Shown here in pieces: positions 1 to 7,798 of a DNA stretch of 11,581 bases. Position 1 is the stretch's first letter. The number at the start of each line of letters is the position of its first letter. The DNA comes from Sergeia podlipaevii (lineage: Eukaryota > Euglenozoa > Kinetoplastea > Trypanosomatida > Trypanosomatidae): NCBI GenBank assembly GCA_030849805.1, contig JASANZ010001714.1:1-11581 (forward strand). The letters are read 5' to 3'. Below the pieces are notes generated by a model that made no database searches, was not told where the DNA came from, and saw only the letters and a list, made by a program, of their open reading frames with translations. The position numbers and the translations under genes were made by a program.

Positions 1-235
1 CCCCACAAAAAAAAAACGCACTCTCACATACATGTACACACAAGAGAGAACGAGGATTGTCCACTCACCCCACCGCTCCTTTGCTGCTGTTTTGGTGTTA
101 CTGTCGCCGAAATAGACTATTTATCTTGGTGGTGTCGCGGTATTTTATATTTATTATTATTATTATTATCTTTAAGTAATATCTCTTTCACATCGCATTC
201 TTTATCGATAACATAAGTCAGAAATTCACATTCTA

Positions 236-269
236 CCTTCTTCTCCCCCCCCCCCCTCTTCCCAATCAG
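236..269 (+). promoter_or_regulatory. Predicted trans-splice acceptor (pyrimidine tract plus AG), first gene
   Basis: Positions 236-263 are 28 uninterrupted pyrimidines, including twelve C in a row at 245-256. The first AG after them is at 268-269, which would leave a 5' UTR of about 90 nt before the ATG at 360. A pyrimidine tract followed by the first AG is the standard signal for spliced-leader addition in trypanosomatids. The exact site is inferred, not measured. Confidence 0.6.
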
Positions 270-291
270 CGATAAATTGGAGGGGGGGGGG
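247..291 (+). repeat. C-run/G-run inverted repeat (perfect 12-bp stem)
   Basis: Bases 247-258 (ten C, then T and C) are the exact reverse complement of 280-291 (G, A, then ten G). They are separated by a 21-nt loop at 259-279. The predicted splice acceptor AG at 268-269 sits in that loop. In RNA this would be a very stable hairpin that buries the pyrimidine tract. Length variation of such homopolymers, or assembly error in them, is possible. Confidence 0.7.
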
Positions 292-359
292 AACAACTCA
301 TTAGTATTCATCTTTTTAAAACTTCTTCAGCAAAGCAAAGGAGAAGAAAAACCGTCAAG

Positions 360-2180
360 ATGATGACAAAAGTCTCATTCATGATGCAGGAGAACGTGCG
401 GAAGCACTACTCTCTCATCACAGATATTTTTACCCCAAATACGTTTTTTGTAAGAGGCCGCCTTGCCTTTCCACAGGGCCTCTCCGCCATATCGATTCTC
501 TTTCATAACAAGAAGCCAGCTGACGTGTACGCGCACAAGTACTTTATCGAGAAGCAAAGCAATCCTGATCAGCCCTCGCCACAGATGCATATTACAGAGG
601 AGAATCAAGGCATTATGAAGGTCATTGGGGGGCATCTATACATGAAGGACGATAACGCCAAATTGGACAACTGTATGGCAGTGGTCACTGATTACACCGT
701 GCCAGTGAAGGGTCGCATGCTCAGTCTCTCTGCCGCTGCTACTAGCGGTGGAAGTGCGGCAGGTTTTGCCGACCACATCGACGGTAATGAACACCCTATA
801 GCTAAGAAACTTGCAGGTATAGAGCAGTTGCCTTTGGCAGAGCGTGCTCAGGCGCGTGGCCATCATGTCCCTTTCTCCCCCACTCTCAAAATACAAAGCA
901 ACCCTCTTATGCCTGGTGATCCAAAAGGTGGAGGTGCAGGTCAGATAGCCTCCCGCTCGGCGTTTCCCTCACCAGAGGAGAGCTCACATAGTCCCGAGGT
1001 CAATCTACGATATTTTCAATCTCTGAAAGACCCGCATAGCAGCTCCTCTGTCACGGTGATCAGTAGCGCCGCTGACCCTTGCGCGGCTTCTCTCTTCCGA
1101 GAGTGCCAGGGGGGATATACAGTGCTTTACAACCCGATTGAAGTCAATGACCGTACGTTCACCGATATGATAGACAAGCTCCACGCAGAGGAGCGGGTGG
1201 TGTCAGCGATTGTGGTGCCTACGCGGCAGTCCTGGCGCTACCTGCAGATCTGGGCCGACGCCTTCCCCGATGCGGTGATTATTTCTAGTGGTCCTGTTCC
1301 ACTCTCAGAGGACGCTTCACGTTCTCAGCGAGACGCCGCACGCAGTACTGGGGGATGGGGAGGCTGCCAAGACATGGGCAATGGAGTCACTGGCCTATCT
1401 TTTCCTGAGGTAGATCTAGAGGAACTGGAGGCTGCTGGGATGATCGCCCCGCTCTCGCCTGTGCCTTCTCAGCAAAATAGGAAGCAACAGCAAGAGCAAC
1501 AGCAAACTAGACAGAAGCAGAGCTTGCATTCCCAGGAAGACTACGAGGATCCAGTTGACATCCTTTGGGGGAATACTGGTGCAATGGTAAGTCCGGCGAG
1601 TGGGTTTGTCGGTCTCAGACAGGAGGACAGTCCGCGAGTACGAATTCTGACAGAAGAGCGTGATGGACAGAGTGGCGGAGGTAGTAGTGGTGGTGGTGAC
1701 AAGGGGAAACCACCGTCACTAGTGAAACTGACTCCAATGATTGAGCTTCACCACATCGAGGGAGATGCCGTCGCGGACGAGTATGTCATGTATGACTGCT
1801 TCAGTCGCTGTCTTTTCTGCACAGACGTCTTCCACGGTGAGTACTCGGACATGGATCCGGTGAACTCGTGGATGTGTCGGGTGTGGTTCAAGTTTATGAA
1901 GAAGGGTGACCACAAGCGCACTGATCTTGTACCACGCTATAAGTGGCTTCAGGTGAGGCGGCAAGGAACACTCCACACGCTACGAGGCAGCATTGATAAG
2001 ATCACCACGACGCGCAACATTGGCTGCCTTGTGTATGCGCATGGTACTTCACCACTTGTGCAAAACGCGGCCAACGCGCTGAGGAGGCAATGGGGAATGC
2101 CGCTGCTCCAGAACAAGTCACAAACGGATCGCGAGTATCCCGTCAGGGACTTGCAACAAGGTAATTATATAAAGGACTAG
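360..2180 (+). CDS. DUF4336-like protein, probably catalytically degenerate
   Basis: This is a 606-residue protein with no signal peptide or membrane segment. I see no named trypanosomatid family in it, but three separated blocks resemble a DUF4336 domain, a poorly characterised metallo-beta-lactamase-related fold. The N-terminal block (about 17-50) carries FFVRGRLAFPQG. The middle block (about 247-308) has LYNPIEV, IVVP at 284-287 and WADAFPDA. The C-terminal block (about 455-575) has EYVMYDCFSRCLFCTDVF at 474-491 and YAHG at 559-562. Low-complexity insertions separate the blocks: about 64-245 (Ser/Pro/Gly-rich) and about 310-455 (with a Gln-rich stretch and a Gly/Ser run). The paired histidines usual after the VxPN-like motif are replaced by Ser-Trp-Arg, so metal catalysis looks doubtful. 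The start is the first ATG after the predicted splice site; a second ATG follows at once. The family assignment is from memory of the pattern and is moderately sure; the reading frame itself is very sure. Confidence 0.85.
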   Translation: MMTKVSFMMQENVRKHYSLITDIFTPNTFFVRGRLAFPQGLSAISILFHNKKPADVYAHKYFIEKQSNPDQPSPQMHITEENQGIMKVIGGHLYMKDDNAKLDNCMAVVTDYTVPVKGRMLSLSAAATSGGSAAGFADHIDGNEHPIAKKLAGIEQLPLAERAQARGHHVPFSPTLKIQSNPLMPGDPKGGGAGQIASRSAFPSPEESSHSPEVNLRYFQSLKDPHSSSSVTVISSAADPCAASLFRECQGGYTVLYNPIEVNDRTFTDMIDKLHAEERVVSAIVVPTRQSWRYLQIWADAFPDAVIISSGPVPLSEDASRSQRDAARSTGGWGGCQDMGNGVTGLSFPEVDLEELEAAGMIAPLSPVPSQQNRKQQQEQQQTRQKQSLHSQEDYEDPVDILWGNTGAMVSPASGFVGLRQEDSPRVRILTEERDGQSGGGSSGGGDKGKPPSLVKLTPMIELHHIEGDAVADEYVMYDCFSRCLFCTDVFHGEYSDMDPVNSWMCRVWFKFMKKGDHKRTDLVPRYKWLQVRRQGTLHTLRGSIDKITTTRNIGCLVYAHGTSPLVQNAANALRRQWGMPLLQNKSQTDREYPVRDLQQGNYIKD

Positions 2181-2207
2181 CTCGAGTGTCTGTGCGTGTG
2201 CGGGAAA

Positions 2208-2235
2208 GAGAGAGAGAGAGAGGGAGAGAGAGAGA
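2208..2235. repeat. GA microsatellite
   Basis: A nearly perfect GA dinucleotide repeat, broken once by GGG, starts about 28 nt after the stop codon of the first gene and so probably lies in its 3' UTR. Confidence 0.9.
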
Positions 2236-2713
2236 AAAGCATGGTCTCTAGAACCCTTTAACTCCACAGTGGTCAACGAATATGCTGTTTTCTTTGTACC
2301 TATCCCGGATTCATATATTTTAAAAAAAAATGTTTGCCGCAGTCTTTCACTCCGTATGTCCTACCTCTCCCAATCTGAGTTGATTGTTAGTTTCACAAGT
2401 GGAGGATTATTTTTTAAAAAAGCAGAATGTTCATGTCACGGCAAATTGTATCTCACACTTGGTTTCTCCATCATTTCATTGTTATTATTGTAAATATGTA
2501 CATAGCATCATTACGGCAAGTAGTAGTAGTAGTATATTCAAACAAACAACAAAGCGCAGCGAACGGCTTGGCACGCATTATTTCGTGCTTACATTTTTTC
2601 TCCTTTTTTCAAAAAAAAAAAAAAATTCTTCCACTTGCTTGCCTAGCTTTAGCTCATATTTTTTATTATTTTTAAAGGTCCACATTACCAATAGTCACCT
2701 AGAAGGATTGTCA

Positions 2714-2771
2714 CCCTCCCTCCTTCCCCCTTTTCTCCTCTTCTCTTTTCTTCCTTTCCCCTTCCTTCCAG
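2714..2771 (+). promoter_or_regulatory. 56-nt pure pyrimidine tract ending in AG; candidate trans-splice acceptor
   Basis: Positions 2714-2769 are pyrimidine without a break and run straight into AG at 2770-2771. A second 33-nt pyrimidine tract follows at 2787-2819. It is the strongest acceptor-like signal in this spacer, but it lies about 470 nt before the kinase ATG. Use of this site would give a long 5' UTR with at least one short upstream ORF (ATG at 3051, stop at 3075-3077). It may be an alternative site or act on a non-coding transcript. Confidence 0.4.
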
Positions 2772-3088
2772 CTACACAGTTCTCTATCCTTCCTTCTCTC
2801 CTTTTTTTCTCCCTCTTTCATCATTATTGTTTGTTGATTTTTTTTTTGTGTGTGTGTGTGTGCGTTTATTGCCATACACAAAAACGGAAAGTATATATAG
2901 AGCACGTGAGTGGTGCGTCATAGTATTATCAAGAGGACCTCTTTTTATTATTGTTACTCGGTGGTGAACGAACACAGTTGATCTTACACACTCACACACA
3001 TTTATATACACCCTCTTGTGCTTTTTCTAAAGACTCCTCTCATATATTGTATGAATAGCATCCTCCCATTAAAATAAAAACGCTGATA

Positions 3089-3115
3089 TTTTTTTTTCTT
3101 TCTTACTTACATTAG
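3089..3115 (+). promoter_or_regulatory. Predicted trans-splice acceptor, kinase gene
   Basis: A pyrimidine run at 3089-3104 is followed by the first AG at 3114-3115, leaving a 5' UTR of about 125 nt with no ATG before the kinase start at 3241. Another AG at 3181-3182, after the pyrimidine-rich 3117-3132, is also usable. The choice among these and the 2770 site cannot be made from sequence alone. Confidence 0.45.
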
Positions 3116-3240
3116 GCTTTTCTCTTGCTTCTCACATACATATTACATTATATTGTATCTGTATATATATATTTATCGCTAGTATAACTTCTTTTATTTC
3201 CTTTTCTTTAAACGCCTTGTGTTTGTTACTCTCTCATTCA

Positions 3241-6200
3241 ATGCCGAATGTGAATAGCGATAGCGTCGTTGAAAGAGGTTGTAGTACGGTGCTGCTACAT
3301 GATTTTAGCGAGAACGCACCAGTAGGAAGCATTCCATGGCTTTTGCAGCCGTGGCGTACCCCCAAGGCTTGTACTGAGGGAGGAGTCGCTCTTCTCGGTA
3401 GTGTTGAAGGGCTATTCCACAACGTAATGCGCGCGAGGCGGGCGAGCATGGCACAGGTGTATGGCCCTGAATCTGTGAATAGTCATAGCCGCGGCTCTTC
3501 ACAGGGACGACAGCTGACGATGCGCTCTGAGACGTCTCAGCAGCGGCTGAAGCACTCCTTGGAAGTCAGCGGCGGCCAACGGATCACAACCCTGCTAGAC
3601 TACACGTTACCGAGCACGTGTCAGCCTTCGCATCTGCCGCCCGACAACGCCTCCTCCTCCTCCTCCTCCTCGACCCTCGCAGCAACTAGCACAAAATCAC
3701 GCAAAACAATGGGAAGAGCAGACCCTCCGCGACTATCAAACAGCAGGAAGGTTCGTGCTGGGCCGCTCTTCATCGCCTCTACTGGCTGCGAGGATGGTGA
3801 GAAAGAAAAGGAGAACAGCGCTTCCGCGGTTACCCAAAATGAACATAACAGCAATCATGTGAGCGTGGGGCCGACGGCATCGGCTGACGTCTACGCTCAC
3901 AAGACACACAACGACAGCAGGAGCGGCACACCAGTTCCAAGAATTCTCCGCTTTGACGAGTTACTGCGGGAGAAGGAGACCCTACTGAAGCAAATGGAAA
4001 AGGAAGAGGTGGTGCCAGAACCACTGCGGCGTTTTGGCCGCATTCCTACTCCCTCCCCGCACTCCTCCACCCCGCACCAGTGCTCTTCTCTTGACATGTC
4101 TGGTGAATTCACGGAAAGGGGAGGACGGAGTCGACGGGGCTCCTCACCACCTGGTTCTGGCAGCTACGCAAGCGACGTGGAAGACGCGGGTACGGCGCGG
4201 CCTGCAAAACCGTCGGGTACGGAGTCATGTCTATGGTGCCCACGCGAGAGCGACACTGCCAATAAGAACTCCGTGAGCATTGACGGTGGCAGGGAGGAGG
4301 GTTCCATGAGTCACCCCAGCGTCAATGGCTATCTCGAACAGATTTCTCTTCCTGTCAACGCTGAAGCGCGACAGAGCCGGGAAGAACTGGAAGAAGAAGA
4401 GGTCGATGACTCCGAGAACGAAAGTGAGCTGCTCAGTGAGGACGGAAACGCGAGCGACGACAACTTTGGTGCTGGTGGACACCTGGCGTGTGTGCCTGGC
4501 GACTCCCTAAACAATCGCTACACGCTCATCCGCCAACTCGGCGTGGGTCGCAGCAGTCGTGTGTGGCTAGCGGTTGACCTCGAGCAGTGCTCCATCACCC
4601 GTCGCCAGCTCATCAAGGAGCTTGGAGAGGAGAAGGTGCGCAAGATGTTCAATCCGAAGGAACGTCCTCTCTTTGTTGCCATCAAGGTGTTCCGCTGCGG
4701 TGATATGTACGTAGACTGTGCTGCTTATGAAACAAGAGTACTGCGATACATACGCGGGTGCGTGACAGCGATGGAACGGCATAATCGCTTCTGTTCACCA
4801 GCCCTTCATAGTGCGCTCTCGCTCAACGACGCTGCTACGACAACGCCGATGGCAGGTGCCATGAAAGTCCCCGATACATATTCCTTCTCTTTACCAACTG
4901 GTGCCTTGGCACATGAAGAGAACGAGAGACGTTCACCCACCTCCACCTCTGTCCCCGCCTCAGTTTCCGCGCGATCCAGCACCCAGGCGCGCCAACCTGT
5001 ATGTTGCTATGGAGATCGTCTCGCCTCCCTCAAGGACCACTTCAAGGTGGAGGGCGAGTATGGCTCCCACTCTTGTCTTGTCATGGACGTCGTCGGGGCT
5101 GGGGTGGACACGGCGATTAACGAGACGAGGCTCAAGGGTCTTCCTTGTGAGGTTGCGCGCGCGATCATTACGTGCGCTCTGCAGGGACTGGGTACCCTGG
5201 CCGCTATGAATATTATTCATACGGACTTAAAGCCGGAGAACCTCCTCTTCGTCGATCTTGATCCCTCGGTAGCGGCTAACATGGCCGCTTACCAGTCCTC
5301 ACACTTGCGCACCACCACTGGAAGTGCACTGTGGAGCAGTTCTACGCACCGGCGCATGTCGGTCTCCAAGTACGTCCGCGAGCGGTCCAGCCTCAGTCGC
5401 AGTCACAGTCATAGTGAAAGGCAAACAGCAGCAGCTGATGGTGAGGACGGAGACGGTGGCAGTGCCTCAGCGAAGCGAGTTCGCAGTGTGAACTTGGACT
5501 CGGACGAGAGGAGTGAGGAATCACAGCAAGAGCGGGGCCTCTATCAGGTGCAGGTGTCCGACTTTGGGCTTTCTTTTCTTGTGCCACCCGCACTGCGAGC
5601 TGGCACGGTGGCGCTGCTAGAAGCAGGTGGAGAAGACTTGTTGGAGCTGGACGCAGTAGCGCAGATGGACGCCATGAGAAGGACCGAAGAAGGATCTGTG
5701 AGCGCACATGGAGAAGGAGATCTGCAAGAGGAGGATGTAGTGGTCGCTGGTGGTACTCCCCCCTCTTCTTCTGCGCCGCGCCTGACCAGCATTGCCGCTG
5801 TGAGGCGCCGCTACACGGACACTACTGATGAGAGCGATCTGGATGACGACGAGCTGTTGTGGAGAGCGCAAGGGCCAGATCTCAGCTCTGGGCACTTGGT
5901 GCGGCAGCGTGTGCAGCGGCACGACGGCGACGACACCATGTTGCCGGGCGGCAGCAGCACCGGTGCCGTCGATATGACCACCTCTGGGCCACTCCTTCAC
6001 TCGCAGACCGCAAGTTACTGCTCCCTTTCTCAGGGTGCCGCGGCGGACGCGTTTGCCGCTGAGGGCGGCGTGATTAGAAAGCAAGACAGCAGCGTGTGTG
6101 CGCAAAACAGTAGTGCGGCAAGTGCGCAGTTGGACGCGTCACTTCTGCGGCACCAGCAGCAGCAGCAGCAGCAAGAGGATCAGGAGACTCCCGCACTTTC

Positions 6201-7332
6201 ACCGTCTCTGCGCCGCGTCATTTCGGAGCCCACCGCGCTAGAGCTGGAAATCCTGCGCCGTCAGAACTACGCCCGCGGCATCGTTGTGCAAAGTCGCGAG
6301 TACCGCTCTCCGGAGATCATCCTTGGCGACTACTTCCTTCCCTCATGCGATGTATGGTCACTCGGGTGCATTGCGTATGAGCTCATCACCGGCCGCTTTC
6401 TCTTTGACTGTGCGGAGGAGCATCGCGCCGCGGGCATAGAGTACCGGCGGCAGCTGCGACGACAAGCCAAGGCGGAGGCGCGAGCCAAAGCCCAGCACAA
6501 CGGCAGCAGCATGCTTCGGGAGCTGGTGCATCGCATCGCCACGAGCTTTACTGGGAAGGCGGCAACAACACCGGTAGAGGGGGGTAGTGGCACCCCTGTG
6601 CAAAAGGGGGACTCCGGTAGTAGTAGTAGGACGAAGGGAAATGAATCGAGAAGCGGCGAAGTGAACGACGCAACAGACTTCCTCAACGTGGGTAGTGATG
6701 AAAGCAACCCTGAGGACGACGACGAGGAGGAAGACGATGAGAGTGAGGAGGATCCGCTGCCAGTGTACTACGAGGCGTATGAGAAGGACCTCGACGTCTT
6801 TCATCTTAAAACCATCATGCGGCTGATCGGACCGCCCCCACTTGCGTTCATCAATCGAGCGCCGATTGGGCTCTATGTGGACGATTTCTATGACGTTGAT
6901 GGCAACTTTCTCTTCTTTGGAAAGGACGAGGAGGTGGAGTGCGGGTGTGAAGAAGCCGCTCCGTACCGCAACGCAGAGTTGGCGGAGATTATGAAAATGC
7001 AGAGTGAGGAGGACCTTCACGCCGCCACCGCTGAGAATGCACTAACCGACAGGAGCAGTGGTGTCGATGCGGCTGGGCTGCTCAGCCCTGGTTGGACCCC
7101 GGGTGACTCTGTGAACTACCCTGTTGTGACTGCTGGATGGCGTGGCATGCAGGATCTCCTGCTGGAGAAGCTTGATGAGGACGCGGAAGAGACTCAGGAG
7201 CTGGAGAACTTTCTGCTCAAATGCTTGCAGTGGGACCCCGCTATGCGCATGAGTGCACAGCAGTTGCTGGAGGAGCGTTGGCTGAGCAGGTTAAATTCCC
7301 TAGTGAACCATGGTAGAAACGAGGAAGATTAG
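3241..7332 (+). CDS. CMGC protein kinase, SRPK-like, with four catalytic-domain insertions
   Basis: A 1363-residue Ser/Thr kinase, likely nuclear/cytosolic, that may phosphorylate Ser/Arg-type proteins by analogy with SRPKs. The frame is open a little upstream, but the first ATG is at 3241. Residues 1-420 are low complexity: a seven-Ser run at 138-144, a predicted helix after 231 (FDELLREKE) and an acidic stretch before the kinase. The kinase starts near 421: Gly loop LGVGRSSRV at 433-441, VAIK lysine K482, αC Glu E497, catalytic loop HTDLKPEN at 660-667 (D662, K664, N667), DFG at 774-776, QSREYRSPE at 1017-1025, DVWSLG at 1037-1042, and a C-lobe end WDPAMRM at 1331-1337 with Arg 1336. All catalytic residues are present, so it should be active. 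Insertions lie αC-to-hinge, between catalytic loop and DFG, DFG to YRSPE (about 240 residues, poly-Gln included), and before the DVFHLK helix (acidic). The HTDLKPEN loop and hinge fit SRPK or CLK; YRSPEIILG is DYRK-like, so the subfamily is tentative. Confidence 0.95.
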   Translation: MPNVNSDSVVERGCSTVLLHDFSENAPVGSIPWLLQPWRTPKACTEGGVALLGSVEGLFHNVMRARRASMAQVYGPESVNSHSRGSSQGRQLTMRSETSQQRLKHSLEVSGGQRITTLLDYTLPSTCQPSHLPPDNASSSSSSSTLAATSTKSRKTMGRADPPRLSNSRKVRAGPLFIASTGCEDGEKEKENSASAVTQNEHNSNHVSVGPTASADVYAHKTHNDSRSGTPVPRILRFDELLREKETLLKQMEKEEVVPEPLRRFGRIPTPSPHSSTPHQCSSLDMSGEFTERGGRSRRGSSPPGSGSYASDVEDAGTARPAKPSGTESCLWCPRESDTANKNSVSIDGGREEGSMSHPSVNGYLEQISLPVNAEARQSREELEEEEVDDSENESELLSEDGNASDDNFGAGGHLACVPGDSLNNRYTLIRQLGVGRSSRVWLAVDLEQCSITRRQLIKELGEEKVRKMFNPKERPLFVAIKVFRCGDMYVDCAAYETRVLRYIRGCVTAMERHNRFCSPALHSALSLNDAATTTPMAGAMKVPDTYSFSLPTGALAHEENERRSPTSTSVPASVSARSSTQARQPVCCYGDRLASLKDHFKVEGEYGSHSCLVMDVVGAGVDTAINETRLKGLPCEVARAIITCALQGLGTLAAMNIIHTDLKPENLLFVDLDPSVAANMAAYQSSHLRTTTGSALWSSSTHRRMSVSKYVRERSSLSRSHSHSERQTAAADGEDGDGGSASAKRVRSVNLDSDERSEESQQERGLYQVQVSDFGLSFLVPPALRAGTVALLEAGGEDLLELDAVAQMDAMRRTEEGSVSAHGEGDLQEEDVVVAGGTPPSSSAPRLTSIAAVRRRYTDTTDESDLDDDELLWRAQGPDLSSGHLVRQRVQRHDGDDTMLPGGSSTGAVDMTTSGPLLHSQTASYCSLSQGAAADAFAAEGGVIRKQDSSVCAQNSSAASAQLDASLLRHQQQQQQQEDQETPALSPSLRRVISEPTALELEILRRQNYARGIVVQSREYRSPEIILGDYFLPSCDVWSLGCIAYELITGRFLFDCAEEHRAAGIEYRRQLRRQAKAEARAKAQHNGSSMLRELVHRIATSFTGKAATTPVEGGSGTPVQKGDSGSSSRTKGNESRSGEVNDATDFLNVGSDESNPEDDDEEEDDESEEDPLPVYYEAYEKDLDVFHLKTIMRLIGPPPLAFINRAPIGLYVDDFYDVDGNFLFFGKDEEVECGCEEAAPYRNAELAEIMKMQSEEDLHAATAENALTDRSSGVDAAGLLSPGWTPGDSVNYPVVTAGWRGMQDLLLEKLDEDAEETQELENFLLKCLQWDPAMRMSAQQLLEERWLSRLNSLVNHGRNEED
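3651..3672 (+). repeat. TCC triplet repeat encoding poly-Ser
   Basis: Six TCC codons and one TCG encode seven serines in the low-complexity N-terminal tail of the kinase. The in-frame triplet repeat may vary in length between strains. Confidence 0.85.
6151..6176 (+). repeat. CAG triplet repeat encoding poly-Gln
   Basis: Consecutive CAG codons closing with CAA encode a seven-Gln run inside the insertion between DFG and the YRSPE segment of the kinase. It confirms that this insertion is low-complexity linker and not a folded domain. Confidence 0.85.
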
Positions 7333-7798
7333 AGAGAAAAAAGATGGAGGAGAAAGTTGTCTCTTCTACATTTAACGCACTGCTGGGTACCTCTCAAGGT
7401 CTCTATGGCCGCATTGCGACTGTTGTTGTTGTTGTTTGCGAGTGTCATCATATATATATATTGACTTGTTCGTTCAGCTATCTATTTTTTTTTATTGCGC
7501 CATTATTAAAAAAAAAAAAAAAATGTCCTTCGTTTAACTGAGTAAACTAGTCTGAGATAAGAACAAAATGGAGGCCACATGTTCGTCTCGGCCTCTGATT
7601 CCCTCCGTGGTGTTGTATGTGCTAACTGTGATTTTATCGTTTATACCCTTTTCACTGCTATTCTCATTGTTATATATATATTTACTATTAGGCTCACTCA
7701 AGCAGAAGTACAAAACTATATTTTTACCACATATTGATTTGACTTCCACAGCCAAAACAAACCCACTTTGCTTTCGCTTTCCCTCTCTCTTTATATAT
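7333..7798. other. Spacer between kinase and dynactin-like gene
   Basis: The first part is the kinase 3' UTR. It holds a GTT repeat near 7421-7436, an AT repeat near 7450-7460, nine T at 7485-7493 and sixteen A at 7508-7523. From 7568 onward the sequence is open in the frame of the downstream gene, so part of this spacer may be translated in an alternative isoform. No separate gene is seen. Confidence 0.65.
7485..7542 (+). promoter_or_regulatory. Candidate trans-splice acceptor for a long dynactin-like isoform
   Basis: Nine T at 7485-7493 are followed by the first AG at 7541-7542. This lies 25 nt before an ATG at 7568 that is in frame with the dynactin-like gene. It is well placed for a transcript starting translation at 7568. 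Another acceptor AG at 7750-7751, after a weaker pyrimidine context, would instead make the ATG at 7799 the first one, with a 47-nt leader. Confidence 0.35.

Larger units (their letters stand above)
1..359. other. Intergenic spacer and 5' UTR of the first gene
   Basis: No gene is visible in this stretch. It holds a TTA-type microsatellite around 146-168, a C run at 245-256, a G run at 282-291 and short A runs. The part up to about 269 is probably intergenic or the 3' UTR of an unseen upstream gene. The part from about 270 to 359 is the likely 5' UTR of the first gene. That 5' UTR contains no upstream ATG. A small minus-strand frame at 117-311 is only the complement of the homopolymer runs. 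Confidence 0.7.
2181..3240. other. Intergenic spacer, low complexity
   Basis: This kilobase holds no convincing gene. It runs from the 3' UTR of the first gene to the 5' UTR of the kinase. Contents in order: a GA microsatellite (about 2208-2235), A and T runs, a GTA repeat (about 2519-2533), two long pyrimidine tracts (2714-2769 and 2787-2819), a TG repeat (2848-2862) and AT-rich sequence. Open frames across 2384-2923 translate to Phe/Ser/Leu/Cys-rich low-complexity peptides, as expected from pyrimidine tracts, and are not genes. Confidence 0.75.

Noticed and set aside
282..291. G-quadruplex from the G run upstream of the first gene
   Set aside because: There is only one long G run nearby; an intramolecular quadruplex needs four. 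Pairing with the C run is the simpler structure.
2384..2923. Open frame of 179 codons in the spacer before the kinase
   Set aside because: It is a translation of pyrimidine and T/TG repeats into Phe/Ser/Leu/Cys-rich sequence, with no domain and no suitable splice signal.
3217..3240. Eight-codon upstream extension of the kinase frame
   Set aside because: It would begin with TTG. The first ATG in frame is at 3241 and no ATG lies between the nearby acceptor AGs and it.
6358..7020. Minus-strand open frame of 220 codons opposite the kinase
   Set aside because: It overlaps conserved kinase C-lobe sequence on the other strand, is low complexity and shows no recognisable domain.
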